From Rana temporaria (taxonomy: Eukaryota > Chordata > Amphibia > Anura > Ranidae): a stretch of 64,000 nt of DNA. Made by a program: the position numbers and the translations under genes. Below, piece after piece: positions 1 through 11,457 of this stretch. Position 1 is the first letter of the stretch. The number at the start of each line of letters is the position of its first letter. Where the stretch lies: contig NC_053494.1 of NCBI RefSeq assembly GCF_905171775.1, positions 125,514,856-125,578,855 on the forward strand, written 5' to 3'. Under the pieces are notes generated by a model. The model worked only from the letters and a program-made list of their open reading frames with translations, ran no database searches and was not told the origin of the DNA.

Positions 1-69
1 CTTTCCAGCTTTATGCAAGTCAACAATTCTTAATCGTAAGTCTTCTGAGAGCTCTTTTGTGCGAGGCAT
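1..69 (-). CDS. Tc1-like transposase, first 23 codons only
   Basis: Reading the minus strand from the ATG at 67-69 gives 23 codons that begin MPRTKELSEDLRLRIV and run off the left edge of the window without a stop. This is the start of the N-terminal paired-type (helix-turn-helix) DNA-binding domain of Tc1-like transposases, which binds the inverted repeats; the catalytic DDE domain would follow further left. The start codon sits about 380 bp inside the element end, as in fish and frog Tc1 elements with long IR/DR repeats. No stop or frameshift is seen in this short stretch, but most vertebrate copies are inactivated further on, so activity cannot be inferred. Confidence 0.88.
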   Translation of the reverse strand, partial: MPRTKELSEDLRLRIVDLHKAGK

Positions 70-450
70 CATTCACATCAGGCAATGCTTCTTGTGAAAA
101 GCAAACCCAGAACTGGTGTGTGTTTTTTATAGGACAGGGCAGCTGTAACCAACACCTCCAATGTCATCTCATTGATTGGACTCCAGTTGGCTTACACCTC
201 ACTCCAATTAGCTCTTAGAGATATCATTAGTTTAGGGGTTCACATACTTTTTTCCACCTGCACTGTGAATGTTTACATGGTGTGTTCAATAAAAACATGG
301 TAACATTTAATTATTTGTGTGTTATTAGTTTAAGCAGACTGTGATTGTCTATTATTGTGACTTAGATGAAGATCAGATCACATTTTATGACCAATTTGTG
401 CAGAAATCCATATAATTCCAAAAGGGTTCACATACTTTTACTTGCAACTG
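1..450 (-). mobile_element. Tc1/mariner transposon end, cut by the window edge
   Basis: This is the 5' end of a Tc1-like element read on the minus strand. The outer end lies at 450 and is followed by TA (451-452), the usual mariner target. A direct repeat of the terminal motif GGTTCACATACTTTT occurs twice, near 424-440 and 236-252, which is the IR/DR arrangement known from Sleeping Beauty-type elements. The transposase start codon is at 69. The rest of the element lies left of the window, so its state and far end cannot be judged. Confidence 0.93.
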
Positions 451-452
451 TA

Positions 453-2050
453 AGCTATTAACATTTCTGAAAACATTCCTAATTTGCACAGTAGTGTGTA
501 TTTATATATATTTATATATACAGCCTTGTTGTACATGAGAAAGTATCCATTCTGATAAGAATTCATCAGGTGCTGCAAAATAAATATATCAGTTTGATAT
601 ATATTGGAGCTCTGTCATACTCCACATTCTTGAAATCAGCCTGATTGCTAATACTAGAGGTAGGTGCTGCCTACATTGCTGTAACTATGAACATGCTGTA
701 TATTATATAGAAGCACTACATTTTATATATATTTTAGATGCCAGGATTACAAGATCACAGGGTTTCACAGATGCTTCTATTGGCAACCAGTGTGAAGTTT
801 CACACAAAAAATTATCATAAAGAAACATTAGAGTAACGTTGCCTTTAGTCTAAGACTGTTTTGCTTCTAGAAAGGTTTATTGTGTTTTAACCCTGTTAAC
901 ATTAGCTGTATGCACCTATTACAGCTGAACTATTTTTATTCTATGAAAAAAAAAAAAAAACTTTTTGATGCTATAAGTCCAGTGGCTACATTTAATACAA
1001 GTGAATTTTAGAGAAAAAAAAAACATCATTGCAACTGAACAAGTGCTGTGCTGATGTTCTTGGATCACATAGACACTTAGCAAGACCCAAAGAAGTGACA
1101 AATGAATGGAACAGAGCGTGTCTGTTGTATTGTTCATCCCGAATGAGATAGTGCAGCCTTTGTCTACATCCCAGGAGAGCTCAGTCAGACATGAGTCAGC
1201 AGCCAATCAGATTTACTGCCAATTGATTTAATTGGCATGTTACTGACCAGAGAGAGGAGCAGGGAAGAGAAAGAGGAAATTGTCTTCTGCAATGAATAAT
1301 TCATATAATTATGGAGAGGGTGCAACAAGCATAAGAAAATATTTGATGAGATGTCTCCATACAGTTCATTCTGTATTGTGTATAGACCAAAGACCCATCT
1401 ATTCTATATCATTATATTACCAAAACATATTATAAATCAAAAGCAAGCCATTTTTGATAAATCTACAATTGTAATTAAAATAATGCAAATGTGATCTGTT
1501 CAAATTGTCCAGTTCTCATTTAGCAATATCCTAATACAGACATCAATGAGGGGATATTATCACTCTGTAATGGAATTACGTTGCACAGTTCATGATTAAA
1601 TATGGAAAAGCATATGCCATGAAAATATTTGTAAAGATGATTGGATGTAAGAAATATTCAAAGAAAACTGTTCAGGCATTACATAAGTTAATATACAGTT
1701 TTTTTGTTAGGAGTACAGGCAAATATATGATGCTATTTTCTGTTGATTTATATATTCTAAATGTTTACTGTTGTAGTCACATTGACAGCATCAGCACCCT
1801 CTACTGACCAATCTATTGTACAGATAATAAGATGGTTTATATATCCTAGGGAGTAAATCTGATCAGTTCAGGGTCATCATAATGGTTTAGTATTTTAGCA
1901 AATAATGAATCTCAGATAACACACACATTGATACATTATTTAATTTTCCTATGATCAAGAGATTGCTTGAAAAACATTTATGCAATTGTTAAAATATACA
2001 TAAGGTGACCCAATCTAGAGGCACATGGTACACACTGGTAGTACACACCT
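453..2050. other. AT-rich intergenic DNA
   Basis: No gene or clear repeat boundary was recognised. There are short A-runs near 945-960 and 1014-1023 and scattered TATATA tracts. Short open frames here have no recognisable domain. Confidence 0.6.
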
Positions 2051-2054
2051 TAAG

Positions 2055-3050
2055 AGCCGGTTCACACAGGGGCAACACGACTTTTAGCGTGACTTTGCGA
2101 GGCGACATAGACACGACTTGAGCATGAATCACAGCGCGACCTGGGGTGACTCACAATGCGACTTGAAGTCGCCTCCAGGAGGGGGAACTCCACGCCAAAT
2201 TTTAAATTAAAAAAACGGCATGGGTTCCCCCTCCAAGAGCATACCCTTAGGTCTGGTATGGATTTCAAGGGGAACCCCTATGCCAAAAAAACGGCGTGGG
2301 ATTCCCCCCAAAATCCATACCAGACCCTTATTTAAACATGCAGCCCGGCCGGTCAGGAAAGGGGGTGGGGACGAGCGAGAGCCCCCCCTGAACGGCACCA
2401 GGCTGCATGCCCTCGACATGGGGGGGTAGGTGCTTTGGGGCAGGGGGGGCCCTGCGGCCCCCCCACCCCGAAGCACCTTGTCCCCATGTTGATGAGGACA
2501 AGGGCCTCTTCCTGACAACCCTGGCCGTTGGTTGTCGGGGTCTGGGAGCGGGGGGGTTAATCGGAATCCGGGAGCCACCTTTAATAAGGATGCCCCCAGA
2601 TCCCGGCCCCCCACCCTATGTTAATGAGTATGGGGTACATCGTACCCCTACCCATTCACCTTTGGGGGAAAAAAGTGTCAAGAAAAAAAATCACACTAGA
2701 CAGATTTTTAAAGCCATTTATTTGTCAGCTCCGGGGGTCTTATTACCACTTTGGGGGTCTTCTTCCGACTTCTCCGCTCTCTGGTTCTTTCTGCCGGGCT
2801 CTTCTGCTATCTTCTTCCAGTTCTTTTACTAGTGGTGGCCCGGTCTTCTCCCTTCTTCCGACTTCGGGGGTCTTCTTCCGACTTCTCCGCTCTCTTCTCC
2901 CGCTCTCCGGTTCTTTCTGCCTTCTGCCGGGCACCGCTATCGTCTTCCAGCTCTTTTACTAGCGGCGGGCCGGTCTTCTGTGTCGTCTTCTTCCCTCTTC
3001 TCTTCTTCGATGTTGACTCAACGCTTCCTTCCTCTATACATTAATGCCAG
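2055..3050. repeat. Composite GC-rich interspersed repeat
   Basis: The left part (2055-2180) starts GAGCCGGTTCACACA and contains GCGACTTGAAGTCGCC, resembling the MITE at 6330-6800. It runs into the GGTCTGGTATGGATTT unit also found at 49400-49800, then a C/G-rich block (2330-2640), then a pyrimidine-rich block with repeated TCTTCTTCCGACTT and GCTCTCCGGTTCT words (2755-3000). Open frames on both strands are compositional. I cannot assign a class; it may be a chain of several insertions. Confidence 0.6.
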
Positions 3051-4567
3051 GTGTGTAGTGCACAACGATTTATATAGGCTCGGGGCTTAATCTGCTCGAA
3101 AACTTATTTTACAGCACCCTACCAAATTTTAGTCGGGGTGCGAGTAAAAGGCACATCACATTAACATTAACAGAAGTGAAAGCAGCTGTCTGTCTGAGAA
3201 GTCATGGGCAGAGAAGCACTGCAGTTTGCAGAGGAGAATGCTATTCTGAGAACTGGTGGGTGGAGAAATTTGTATCAGCTTTAGCAAACACCTGTAGTCC
3301 TGAGAAAGAGCACATAATGGTGGCTCCATAAAGACTCTGCAAGACAATGGAGCCACCCTATAGGTGCAACTGTTGTTAGGGGGATCTTCAAGTTGTCTAA
3401 AACAAAACAGCAATTTATCAGGTGTGCTAATGATGCTTCTTCATTTTATTTATTTGTACATGGTTATAATAACACTTTGAACACTTAACCAAAAAGCAGA
3501 GAGAGAAATCGCTTATTCTGATTCAAAGGTTAAGGCATATATTACATGCTATCTTTTAAGATGTCTGCTTGTTTTATCTGCCTATTAATGACAGTCCTAA
3601 ATTACTTGGAGGGGTCATTTCTTGTTTTTACCTGCCGCATCACTGGCAAGTGAATGCTGGTATTGCAGTACAGCAATAAAATACAATGTTTCTCTGCTTG
3701 GACTTTGGTATGCCAGATACTGCAGAAGACAGTGGGCTATGAAGTCTATTGCACCTGTCATGGTTACCATACCAGTGGATTATCTATATCTAGCAATTAG
3801 TGTGAGTTCAGGCAAATTTATGTTTTTGCTCATGTTTAACTTGTGAGTCTTGAATCTGGGGCACGAGTTTATTTCAGGTCAGAGCTAGATGACTTATACA
3901 GGCAGGTCTCTGGTGCCTCCCCCTGATTCTGGGAGTTTGGAGAAACTTATAGAAGCTGGAGGGTGGAGGCCATGAGGGTTGATCTGCATACTTAGGGGAG
4001 CTCAGCCAATCCCCAGGCAGTGGGCCTGGCATGGTGTCTGAGCCAGCCCTAAAATTGGGAGGTGTCATGTTGGCTGGGGAAAATGGAGATTGAGTGCTGA
4101 GGAGACTGTTGGTGGCCTTTGAGGGGAACCCCTTTTGGGGGGGGGGCCTGGCTTGGGAGGATCCTGACAGTATCGCAGTTTGAAAGGAATTTTTTCCTGA
4201 GCGGCAGAGGGAGCAAGGAGGACAGTGTGAGTACAGTACATCAGCACGGTCAGGGACTTACAAGAGGAAGTACTGCCACCTGTAGCAGATCTCTCTGGGA
4301 GATAGCGTTGTGCTAAAATCTTTCATCAACTTTGCACCTGGGAGATTTCTGGAGCAGTCAGGCAGGCTGGTGATGAGTCAGGTAGACTGTGGAAGAGGCA
4401 GCCGGGTGGGCTGGTGAAGAAACAGCCAGGTGGGCTGACATTTCCTGCAGTTGGTAGAGCTGTCACCAGTGTCTACAACGGAGTTGGAGGTACTCCGGGA
4501 TGCAGTCTACTTTCTGAAGGACTGAGACTTCCTAGTCCTTAAGGTGCTTTTGCATCTTTTCAATCTG
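3051..4567. other. No recognised gene
   Basis: Mixed-composition DNA. There is a short G-run near 4137-4147 and a degenerate repeated word like CAGGTGGGCTG at 4370-4440. No domain, RNA gene or transposon end was recognised. Confidence 0.5.
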
Positions 4568-4949
4568 ATGCCTCGTACACATGACCAGTTTTCCCATCGG
4601 GAAAACTGCCATGACAGCTTTTGGCTGGGAAAACTGGCCGTGTGTATGCTCCATGGCAGTTTTCCTGAGAGGAAAACCAACGGGAATCCTGGCAGGAAAA
4701 ATGAGAATATGTTCTCTTTTTTCCTGCCGTGATTCCCAGCTGTCTTTTTCCCAGCAGTTTCCCTATGGGAAACACTGCGGTGGAGCATACACACGACCGG
4801 GATTCCCGGCTAAAGCTCTCAACGCAGTTTTCCCTACGGGAAAACCTCTGGTGTGTACAGGGGGAAGTTACCAAGCAAGTTCTCGGTTTTTCCCTGGGAT
4901 TCCCGGCGGACTTTTTACCGCTGGGAATCCCGGTTGTGTGTACAGGGCT
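4568..4949. mobile_element. Foldback MITE, GTACACA-end family, subtype 1
   Basis: The left end ATGCCTCGTACACATGACC and right end GTTGTGTGTACAGGGCT are inverted. The inside is built from repeated CGGGAAAACTGCC and TTTTCCCGTCGGG words in both orientations. It is a non-coding MITE of the same family as 39731-40093. Frames of about 100 residues on both strands are produced by the palindromic composition. Confidence 0.8.
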
Positions 4950-6237
4950 AGAGACTATTAGCAGTCGGATGTGAGATCAATCTGGAGTTGTACATAGAGA
5001 AGAAGAGAAGACAAATCCGGAGTTATACATAGGAATGAAGTTGTCCTTGGTTTTGTTGCTATCAAGTTGGGCATCCTATAATTCCTATTCCCCAACCAAG
5101 TTATTAACCCTAATAAAACCTAAAAATCAATCTCAAAGACTGTTCCTTGTGTCTGAAGAAAGTGTGGAAAATACTTTTTGCTGTGCAGGACTGGGGAACC
5201 CAATCATCTGCCACCCCTGTGGGGGTGCTACATATACAAGGACACAGGGTGAACAGCATTCAATGTCTCACAAATAAACAAATAATATTAATTATAATTA
5301 TCTTGTAGAAAATTGCAAAGGGAATAAAACATTTTACAACTGCATGCAATTCACGATTTTCAAATGCAACAATATAGCAAAGATTAAACATTCTGCGTTA
5401 CCTTGTTAGAAATGTTATATTATAGTCATAAATGTATGTATTTATTTCTCATTAACAAGACCATTTTAGTACCATTGTAAATTCTTTTGAAAATGAAAAA
5501 TGTAAAAGAAAGAAAACACTTCAATGATTTCATAATATTTTATATTATATGTCATTTATGTAACACTCCCCATTATTTCCATTAACTGTCCCCTTGAAGG
5601 TAATAGAAGGTAGACATAGAAAGCAGTCAGGAATTAACATGTGATTGGATGTTTTCTGACACTGACCTTGCAACATCATGTACATGACACATTCACCATT
5701 CAATACAAAGATCACAGACCGGGAAACTGAGCATAAAGCAGCGGCAGTAAATATGATACATTTGAAACATTTACGATTGATCCTTTACCTGATACAGAAG
5801 CCTTAAAGTAGTCCTGACTCCTGAACTCAAAAAGCAAAGATTTACTATATTATAGCTGTGTTATAGCTGCAGTTCATAGCTGTATATCTGCAGTGTTAGA
5901 TCTAAGGTACTGATGCCTCTGACTGCTGGTCTCAAGAGTTTACTGGCATTTCAGAATAATTCCGAGTTCAATTCTTCTTTATTTTGTCTTGACAGTGCAT
6001 CCTTAGTTGCTGCAGCTAGTTTGCCTTTTAAATCTTTCTGAAAAGGTGAACTGACACTTTCTAATTGGTGGCAGTAAGTAACCTCTTAGTGCTGTGCTGT
6101 TTTTACTATTGCGTAATTAAATGATGCAATTACAGTTAATTTATGATGTACCAGGCAAGATAATGGTGCAGTAGCACACAAACTGCGGCTTTTGGGCTAA
6201 TTTGCCAAAATAATTAGAAGTCTTCACACAACACATT
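4950..6237. other. No recognised gene
   Basis: AT-rich sequence without recognisable repeats apart from short TATA and A/T tracts. Nothing coding was identified. Confidence 0.5.
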
Positions 6238-6860
6238 GGGGGAGATTTACTAAAACTGGTGCACACAAAATCTGGTGCAGCTGTGCATAGTGACCAATCA
6301 ATCTTCTAGATTTTATTGTCAGGGCTTAAGTGCCGGTTCACACTACAGTGACTTGGGATCCGACTTGTCAGACTTCAAGTTGCCCCAAGTCGCTGGACAT
6401 AAGAAATTCCACTGAAGTGAATGAGAGCCGTCTTAATGTACACTACTAAAGTTTCTCCGACTTCAGAAAAGGTTCCTGTACTACTTCAAGGCGACATCTA
6501 GGCAACTTGTAGGCAATTTGTATCCATAGATTTCAATGGAAGTTGCCTCCAAAGTCGGATCTCCATCTTATCTGAAGCAGGAAAAGAAAATAGTTTACCC
6601 AGGCAAACCCCTCCCTCCCACAGAGCTGATTATTCTGTGATTGGCCACAGCCAAAGTCGCTTGTCCTGGAGGCAACTTCAAGACGCGTTGTAAGTTGCTC
6701 AAAGTCACGCTGAAGTCGTGCTGAAGTCGCGCTGAAGTCGCCTCCAAATCACCTTGCAAAGTCGCGCTGTAAATCGGGTTGCCCATGTGTGAACCGGCAC
6801 TAACTGAACAATCTGAAGTTAAAAGCTGGTTGGTTACTATGCACAGCTGTACCAGATTAT
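6238..6860. mobile_element. Palindromic MITE (GATTTACTAAAACTGG family), interrupted
   Basis: The left half (6238-6329) has GGGGAGATTTACTAAAACTGG and GTGCAGCTGTGCATAGT. The right half (6804-6860) has the inverse, GTTACTATGCACAGCTGTACC. A second MITE (6330-6800) sits between them. The expected right end is missing because the sequence changes to the hairpin at 6863. Related copies lie at 22013-22152 and 40624-40760. Confidence 0.75.
6330..6800. mobile_element. PIF/Harbinger-like MITE with TAA duplication
   Basis: Terminal inverted repeats GTGCCGGTTCACAC / GTGTGAACCGGCAC are perfect over 14 bp and are flanked on both sides by TAA (6327-6329, 6801-6803). A 3-bp TWA target duplication is the hallmark of PIF/Harbinger. 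The interior repeats AAGTCGC words in both orientations and has no transposase. It is inserted inside the palindromic MITE 6238-6860. Confidence 0.85.
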
Positions 6861-6862
6861 GT

Positions 6863-7017
6863 AGCCGCGGCTTGAGCCAGTCAGCTGGGGGCGTGGTGAC
6901 GTCAGATTGTATTGCTCTGCCCGACGCTGCGTTTCTCCATACGAGGCTTCGACAGGGATAGGAGACAATACAATCTGACGTCACCACGCCCTCAGCTGAC
7001 TGGCTCGAGCCGCGGCT
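6863..7017. repeat. Long hairpin with 52-bp arms
   Basis: Arms 6863-6914 and 6966-7017 are inverted copies with only two mismatches by eye, separated by a 51-bp loop. Each arm contains GGCGTGGTGACGTCAGATTG, which includes a TGACGTCA CRE-type palindrome. It could be a small foldback element. Confidence 0.85.
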
Positions 7018-8446
7018 TGAAGACAGCTTATTTTTTAAACTGTTTAAACTTGAAAAGTTTTTTCATTGGATGTCAGTAACCCTGAATCTCAAAATAAAGG
7101 GATTTTTAACTTTTAACATACTGCACCATGAAGCTTTTAATTTCTCCCCCCTGATCCTGTCTGCGGTACAATCGTGTGCACCTGTTTCAGATGTTTGGTG
7201 GAGGAGGATCGGAGAAAATGATCGACTTCTGTGTAGTCCTTTGGATACTTGCTGAGCCCTTATGATCTCTGTGATAGGGATCCATCAGATCCGGTAAGCG
7301 GCCCCTCTATACATAATTTTTTCATCTGTTTGGCTGAAAATTCTAGGTGGAGATTGGCACTTTTGTTTGCATATAGAAGGTTGCACATTTTTACCTTATT
7401 TTTGACATTTCTCCTTTTGACTGTATATTTCAGCTAAACTGTTAATGCAGCACCAGTCATATTGATAGATTGATTTTTTTTCTTTTCCCTTTGTGTATAT
7501 ATTATATTTTGTGTTTCAGGAGTTTTCTTCCCTATTTTTCACAAATAGTTTTTTCAAGAGCATTTGCACTTTTTTGCACTTTGGGGCACTTTATTGCAAA
7601 TCACTAGCCTGTTTGGCACAGTGGGGGTAGCGTGGATTATCGATGTTTACACAACTGTACTGTCTACCCTCATGTTGTAAAGGGCTGCTCAAACTGTTGG
7701 TGCTATATAAATCCTGTATTGTAATAATAAGCTCCCCCAGTGTGTTAATATTTACTTCAAGGATTTGATAATTAAAGTGAAAATTCACACAATTCATTAT
7801 GTGAATATTCACTACTCTAGTAAATCAGCCTTGATGTTGAAACTTCAAAATATGTATTTTTATTAGACCACCATTTCCATAATAACTGCAGTGCAAATGT
7901 ACTAGTTCTGGAGCTTGTAATTTAAATATCAGTCATCTTTGCAGATAGCTGCATAGAAACAGCAATAGAATAGAATCAGAGTTCTCTACAATGCTCTTTG
8001 CATGGACACTGTAGAAAATTATTTAACATGACTGTGTATAAATTGAAATTTGTATTATAGCAATAATCTGGTGGGATCTAACTTGATCGAAACATGTCAC
8101 TGTAGCTAATTAGCAAATTATTTCATGCCCAAATGCTTTTTGTTGGTCGCAGATTGCCTTTATACCACATGTAAAGCAATAACGACATTACTTTATTGTC
8201 TAAATGTAAATTTGGGCTTTCTAATTAAAATAATATTTTAGCAAATTGCCAAGTTGCACATTGACCCTTCTGAGCAAGGCTTTATATGTTTTTATTATTA
8301 TTTGTTTTACATTCTTTTTTCTTCTGTCAGCTTAAGTATATTTACAAAATGTGTCTCTCTCTCTTTCTTTTTGTCTTTTCTCATTTGTCTTTTTTTTTCA
8401 GATTCAAGAAGATATTCCAGAATGATACAGTAGATTCAAAAACCAT
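7018..8446. other. No recognised gene
   Basis: AT-rich. Pyrimidine tracts lie at 8356-8400. No domain or transposon end was identified. Confidence 0.5.
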
Positions 8447-8645
8447 TAAAGAGGAAGTAAACCCTCTTAAAAAAAGTCTGGGAAAAAAAAAAACTGCAAG
8501 AGAAAGGCATAATTAGCTAGTATGCATAGCATACCTGAGATCGAAGCCCTCGAAGTGGTCCTCGATCACCTCCTCCACCGCTGCCATCTCTCCCGGAGTG
8601 AGTTTCGGGTATCGTTGCTCTGGTGCTGTGACTGGTTAGGTTTAT
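8447..8645. repeat. Interspersed repeat fragment, T2-like start
   Basis: It begins TTAAAGAGGAAGTAAACC, resembling the TTAA-plus-purine ends of T2-type MITEs, then has GCATAGCATACCTGAGATCG and a GC-rich body. The second end is not visible. Class uncertain. Confidence 0.4.
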
Positions 8646-9094
8646 ATTCCACTGTGTATTGTAACTAGTAGAACCACCTCTGTCTGAAGGATTCTTCAGT
8701 TCCCTAAACACAGATGTAAAATTTACCATGTGTTTGATTATGTTAATCCAGGCAAACCGGTTTTATAGTAGGAGGCATCTGTACACCCTAATGCTGGTAC
8801 AAACTCTGGCAGCATTAATTCAATAAACAAGAACAGATTGTTTGTATGTGTTCCTTGGATAGAAGTTGTGATGGAGAAGGAAGTACACTGGCTCTGGTGG
8901 GACATGATGGTTTGTAAACTTCTGTGGGTTTAGTGTCCGTGTTTGGAGCAAGCCTAAAGATCTGTGGAAGGGATTTCTCCCCCTACCCATATGTAGGAGC
9001 AATCATAGAGTAGAATTAATATGAAATTTGTGGAACCCTATACCAACATATCAGTAGCTTATACCATGCATCCTGCTACATGCTGGTAATAAAG
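8646..9094. other. No clear feature; possible L1 continuation
   Basis: On the minus strand this would lie 3' of the L1 reverse transcriptase piece, but I cannot follow a reading frame into it. No other feature was recognised. Confidence 0.35.
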
Positions 9095-9490
9095 AATTTA
9101 TGGAAAATGTGTGTCAACCTGTCCATCTTTTATGGGGAATTTGGAGTATAGTTTCATAATACGAGAAAGAAAAAAGTGCCCCAGACTTACGTGTTTTAGC
9201 ACCTCTTCCAAAAACGTCTAGTCAACATAGTAAAAGGCCTTCTATGCATCTGATGAAAGTAAAATGAGTTGGATCACCCTCGACATTGCCACATGGATAA
9301 AGTCAAGATTTCTTTTTGCGTTATCATGTGCTTAGTGTTCAGGCACGAATCCCACCTAGTCTGCAATGGATCAGAGTCTGCATAATCAAAGCGAGTCTGT
9401 TGGCCAGCATTTTTTAAAATAATTTGGATTCAACATTAGAAGAAGGAAATGTAGGTCTCTATTTAGACACTGACAAGGGTCTTAATCATA
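9095..9490 (-). pseudogene. LINE-1 ORF2 reverse transcriptase fragment, inactivated
   Basis: Minus-strand translation in three frames gives L1-type reverse transcriptase blocks in the right order. Near 9400 is KMLANRLALIMQTLIH, matching the 'AKILANRL...LIHPSQVGF' region. Then, after a frameshift, VGFVPEH, DNAKRNLDFIH, and LILLSSDA followed by KAFYYVD, which matches the palm motif with the first catalytic aspartate. Further on, KLYSKFPIKDGQ resembles the next conserved block. Stop codons interrupt the frame several times and at least two shifts are needed, so it is a dead fragment. The YADD-bearing part and both ends of ORF2 are not seen. A related Tx1/L1-clade element is possible. Confidence 0.75.
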
Positions 9491-9829
9491 TTTTAGAGGG
9501 ACAGTGACGTGAGCACCTAGCAAGTCAGATATCAGTAGTTAAAGCACTGAATACGAACATATAGAATCTGATCTGACCCAGGGCGTACACATGAGAGGTG
9601 TGAGATAGTTGGTGTGGGATTCTAGTATATTGTGAAGGTGATTAATATTTCTGATTAGTGGTGCCCTTCACCAGTTCAATCTAAAAGATGTAAGTTTTAG
9701 TTTACTGGTGTCAGATTGCATTAGAAAATTGGAAAGAAACTGCGCTAAAATACTGGAAACTGCAACGCAGTTACAGCCTGTTCAATCTGAGAGCTGTGAT
9801 TACCATGTAAACAATAGATTCAAAAACAA
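9491..9829. other. No recognised gene
   Basis: Possibly further decayed L1 sequence upstream of the fragment on the minus strand, but no motif could be followed. Confidence 0.3.
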
Positions 9830-10680
9830 AATATGAGAAAAATATAAACGCTACCTCTAAAACATGTAAAAAAAGTGTTTAAATCACAAAGCATTAAAAA
9901 TTTCCAAAAAATGACATAAGTAATGTATGATGGTATATGTAAATCACTAATCTACCAAAAACAGGAGAGGTTGATTGCCACTATAGAGCACTCTCATACC
10001 CCTTAATGACAGTGAGTCAGTGATAACATTAATAATGAACATCAAAATAAATAAAATAAAAATTATGCATTCAAATTAATCTACTTACAATGAAACAAAA
10101 AAATAAAAAAATAAAAGTTATAGAATATTATAGCAAATAAAGTCCATAAATGTTTAACACATGAAATGCCAAACATCTGTGCTCTGTGCCAAATTCCAGA
10201 ATATGTTGAAAAACATGTCCAAAGAAAAGTGATGTATCCTCCACCAAACAATTAATTGGCTCCTTACCAGATTGGCATGATCCCTTACGACAGGGAATCA
10301 TGAACAGCATATAATAGGTAGTCACTTCCAGCCACGCAGTTCAAACAGATTCGATCCTTAACATTGGGTCTTATCCAAAAGTGATTACAGATCACCAGCA
10401 AAAATGCCCACCATGTAAAAAACAATAACAGCTCCACATAGCGCTTTAAATGAGTAGAAAAATGTATTAAAAAGTTGTATTGCACTTACAAGCATGCAGT
10501 AAAATAATGCCTCAAATCTGATGTGCCGGCCGGTACACAAACTTCCAGACACCCGTCCTTTGGGGGAATGTTTGGAGCTCTTGGGTGACGACAGCGCGCC
10601 GCTCCGCTCTACGTCCGTTTCGTAAGATATTACTTCTTCCAGGGCCCCTAAACTGCATCCATTTTTGTAAACTCTACATT
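9830..10680 (-). mobile_element. Penelope-like element terminal fragment (putative)
   Basis: On the minus strand a hammerhead-like motif (10617-10642) is followed by a GC-rich stretch and about 600 bp of AT-rich sequence. This is the same order seen in the better-defined Penelope-like insertion at 26943-29320 and at 18419-19330. No coding part is present. The call rests on the ribozyme-like motif and layout only. Confidence 0.4.
10617..10642 (-). ncRNA. Hammerhead-ribozyme-like core
   Basis: The minus strand reads CTGGAAGA, then GTAA-TATC-TTAC which can pair as a 4-bp stem II, then GAAAC. This is the hammerhead core order CUGANGA - stem II - GAAA, with one extra G in the first block. Stem I and stem III and the cleavage site were not demonstrated, so catalysis is doubtful. 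Confidence 0.45.
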
Positions 10681-10707
10681 TAGACTGGGTTCACACCTAC
10701 TGTGTTT

Positions 10708-10776
10708 CCCCAAAAATAAGCCCAGGTCTTATATTAATTTTGGCAACAAAAGACACAGTGGGGCTTATTTTTGGGG
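10708..10776. repeat. Inverted repeat CCCCAAAAATAAGCCC
   Basis: A perfect 16-bp inverted pair: CCCCAAAAATAAGCCC at 10708-10723 and its complement at 10761-10776. It is probably a MITE core. Confidence 0.75.
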
Positions 10777-10896
10777 TAGGTCTTACCATGAAGTGTGCTG
10801 TCTTCTCCCCCCCCCTCTATCTCCCTGCCTGTCAGGAATCCCCAGTGTGAAATGAGTGAAAATGCTTGTAAAATCCTATAATCCCCTCTATTACTG

Positions 10897-11022
10897 TAGT
10901 ATATAATGTACAATGTGTGTGTTTCTGTAACATAATTGTGAAAAAAACTTTGTTATAGTGCTGCGCTGCGCTTCTGTGACCCATTGTGACACACATTGTA
11001 CATTGTACATTATATACTACTG
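10897..11022. repeat. Imperfect inverted repeat
   Basis: GTAGTATATAATGTACAATG near 10897-10916 is answered by CATTGTACATTATATACTAC ending at 11022. The unit ACATTGTAC is partly duplicated in the right arm. Confidence 0.65.
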
Positions 11023-11039
11023 CTCCAAAAAAATGTAAA

Positions 11040-11457
11040 AAATTTAAATTGAAAATTTTTTTTTTACTTACCAGAAATGGCGGTTGCTAGGCAGATCTTC
11101 ATAATCTGCCTCTTCCTAGTCTGGTCTTCATTCTTGTCCTCCTTACATTGTCTTCTGGGGAATGGGGCGCGCTGTCTTCTGGGAACTGTGTGTATCTCAG
11201 AGAACAGCCGCCCATTCATAAAGCGCCGCGCAACTCGTGCATGCACAGTAGGAAACGGGCAGTGAAGCTGCAAGGCCCCATGCCTGTTTCCCTTAGTGAG
11301 GATGGTGGCGCAGGGATCTGCCACGATCGAGGGACAGGCCTCGGGGGGCCGACATCGCTGGTGTCTAGGACAGGTAAGTGTCCTTATTAAAAGTCAGAAG
11401 CTACAGTGTTTGTAACTGCTGACTTAAAAAAAAAATTGTGGCTGGAACACCGCTTTA
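11040..11457. repeat. Interspersed repeat, unclassified
   Basis: A GC-rich block between A/T-rich tails, ending GGAACACCGCTTTAAG. Frames on both strands lack recognisable domains. It resembles other GC-rich frog MITE interiors (8520-8640, 42980-43260) in style only. Confidence 0.35.

Noticed and set aside
2207..2962. Long frames on both strands in a GC-rich block
   Set aside because: Stop codons are rare because of GC content. Pro/Gly/Arg-rich peptides lack any domain and overlap in opposing frames.
4544..4961. Several frames of 60-126 codons on both strands
   Set aside because: They fall in the foldback MITE 4568-4949; the product is a by-product of the repeated GGGAAAAC words.
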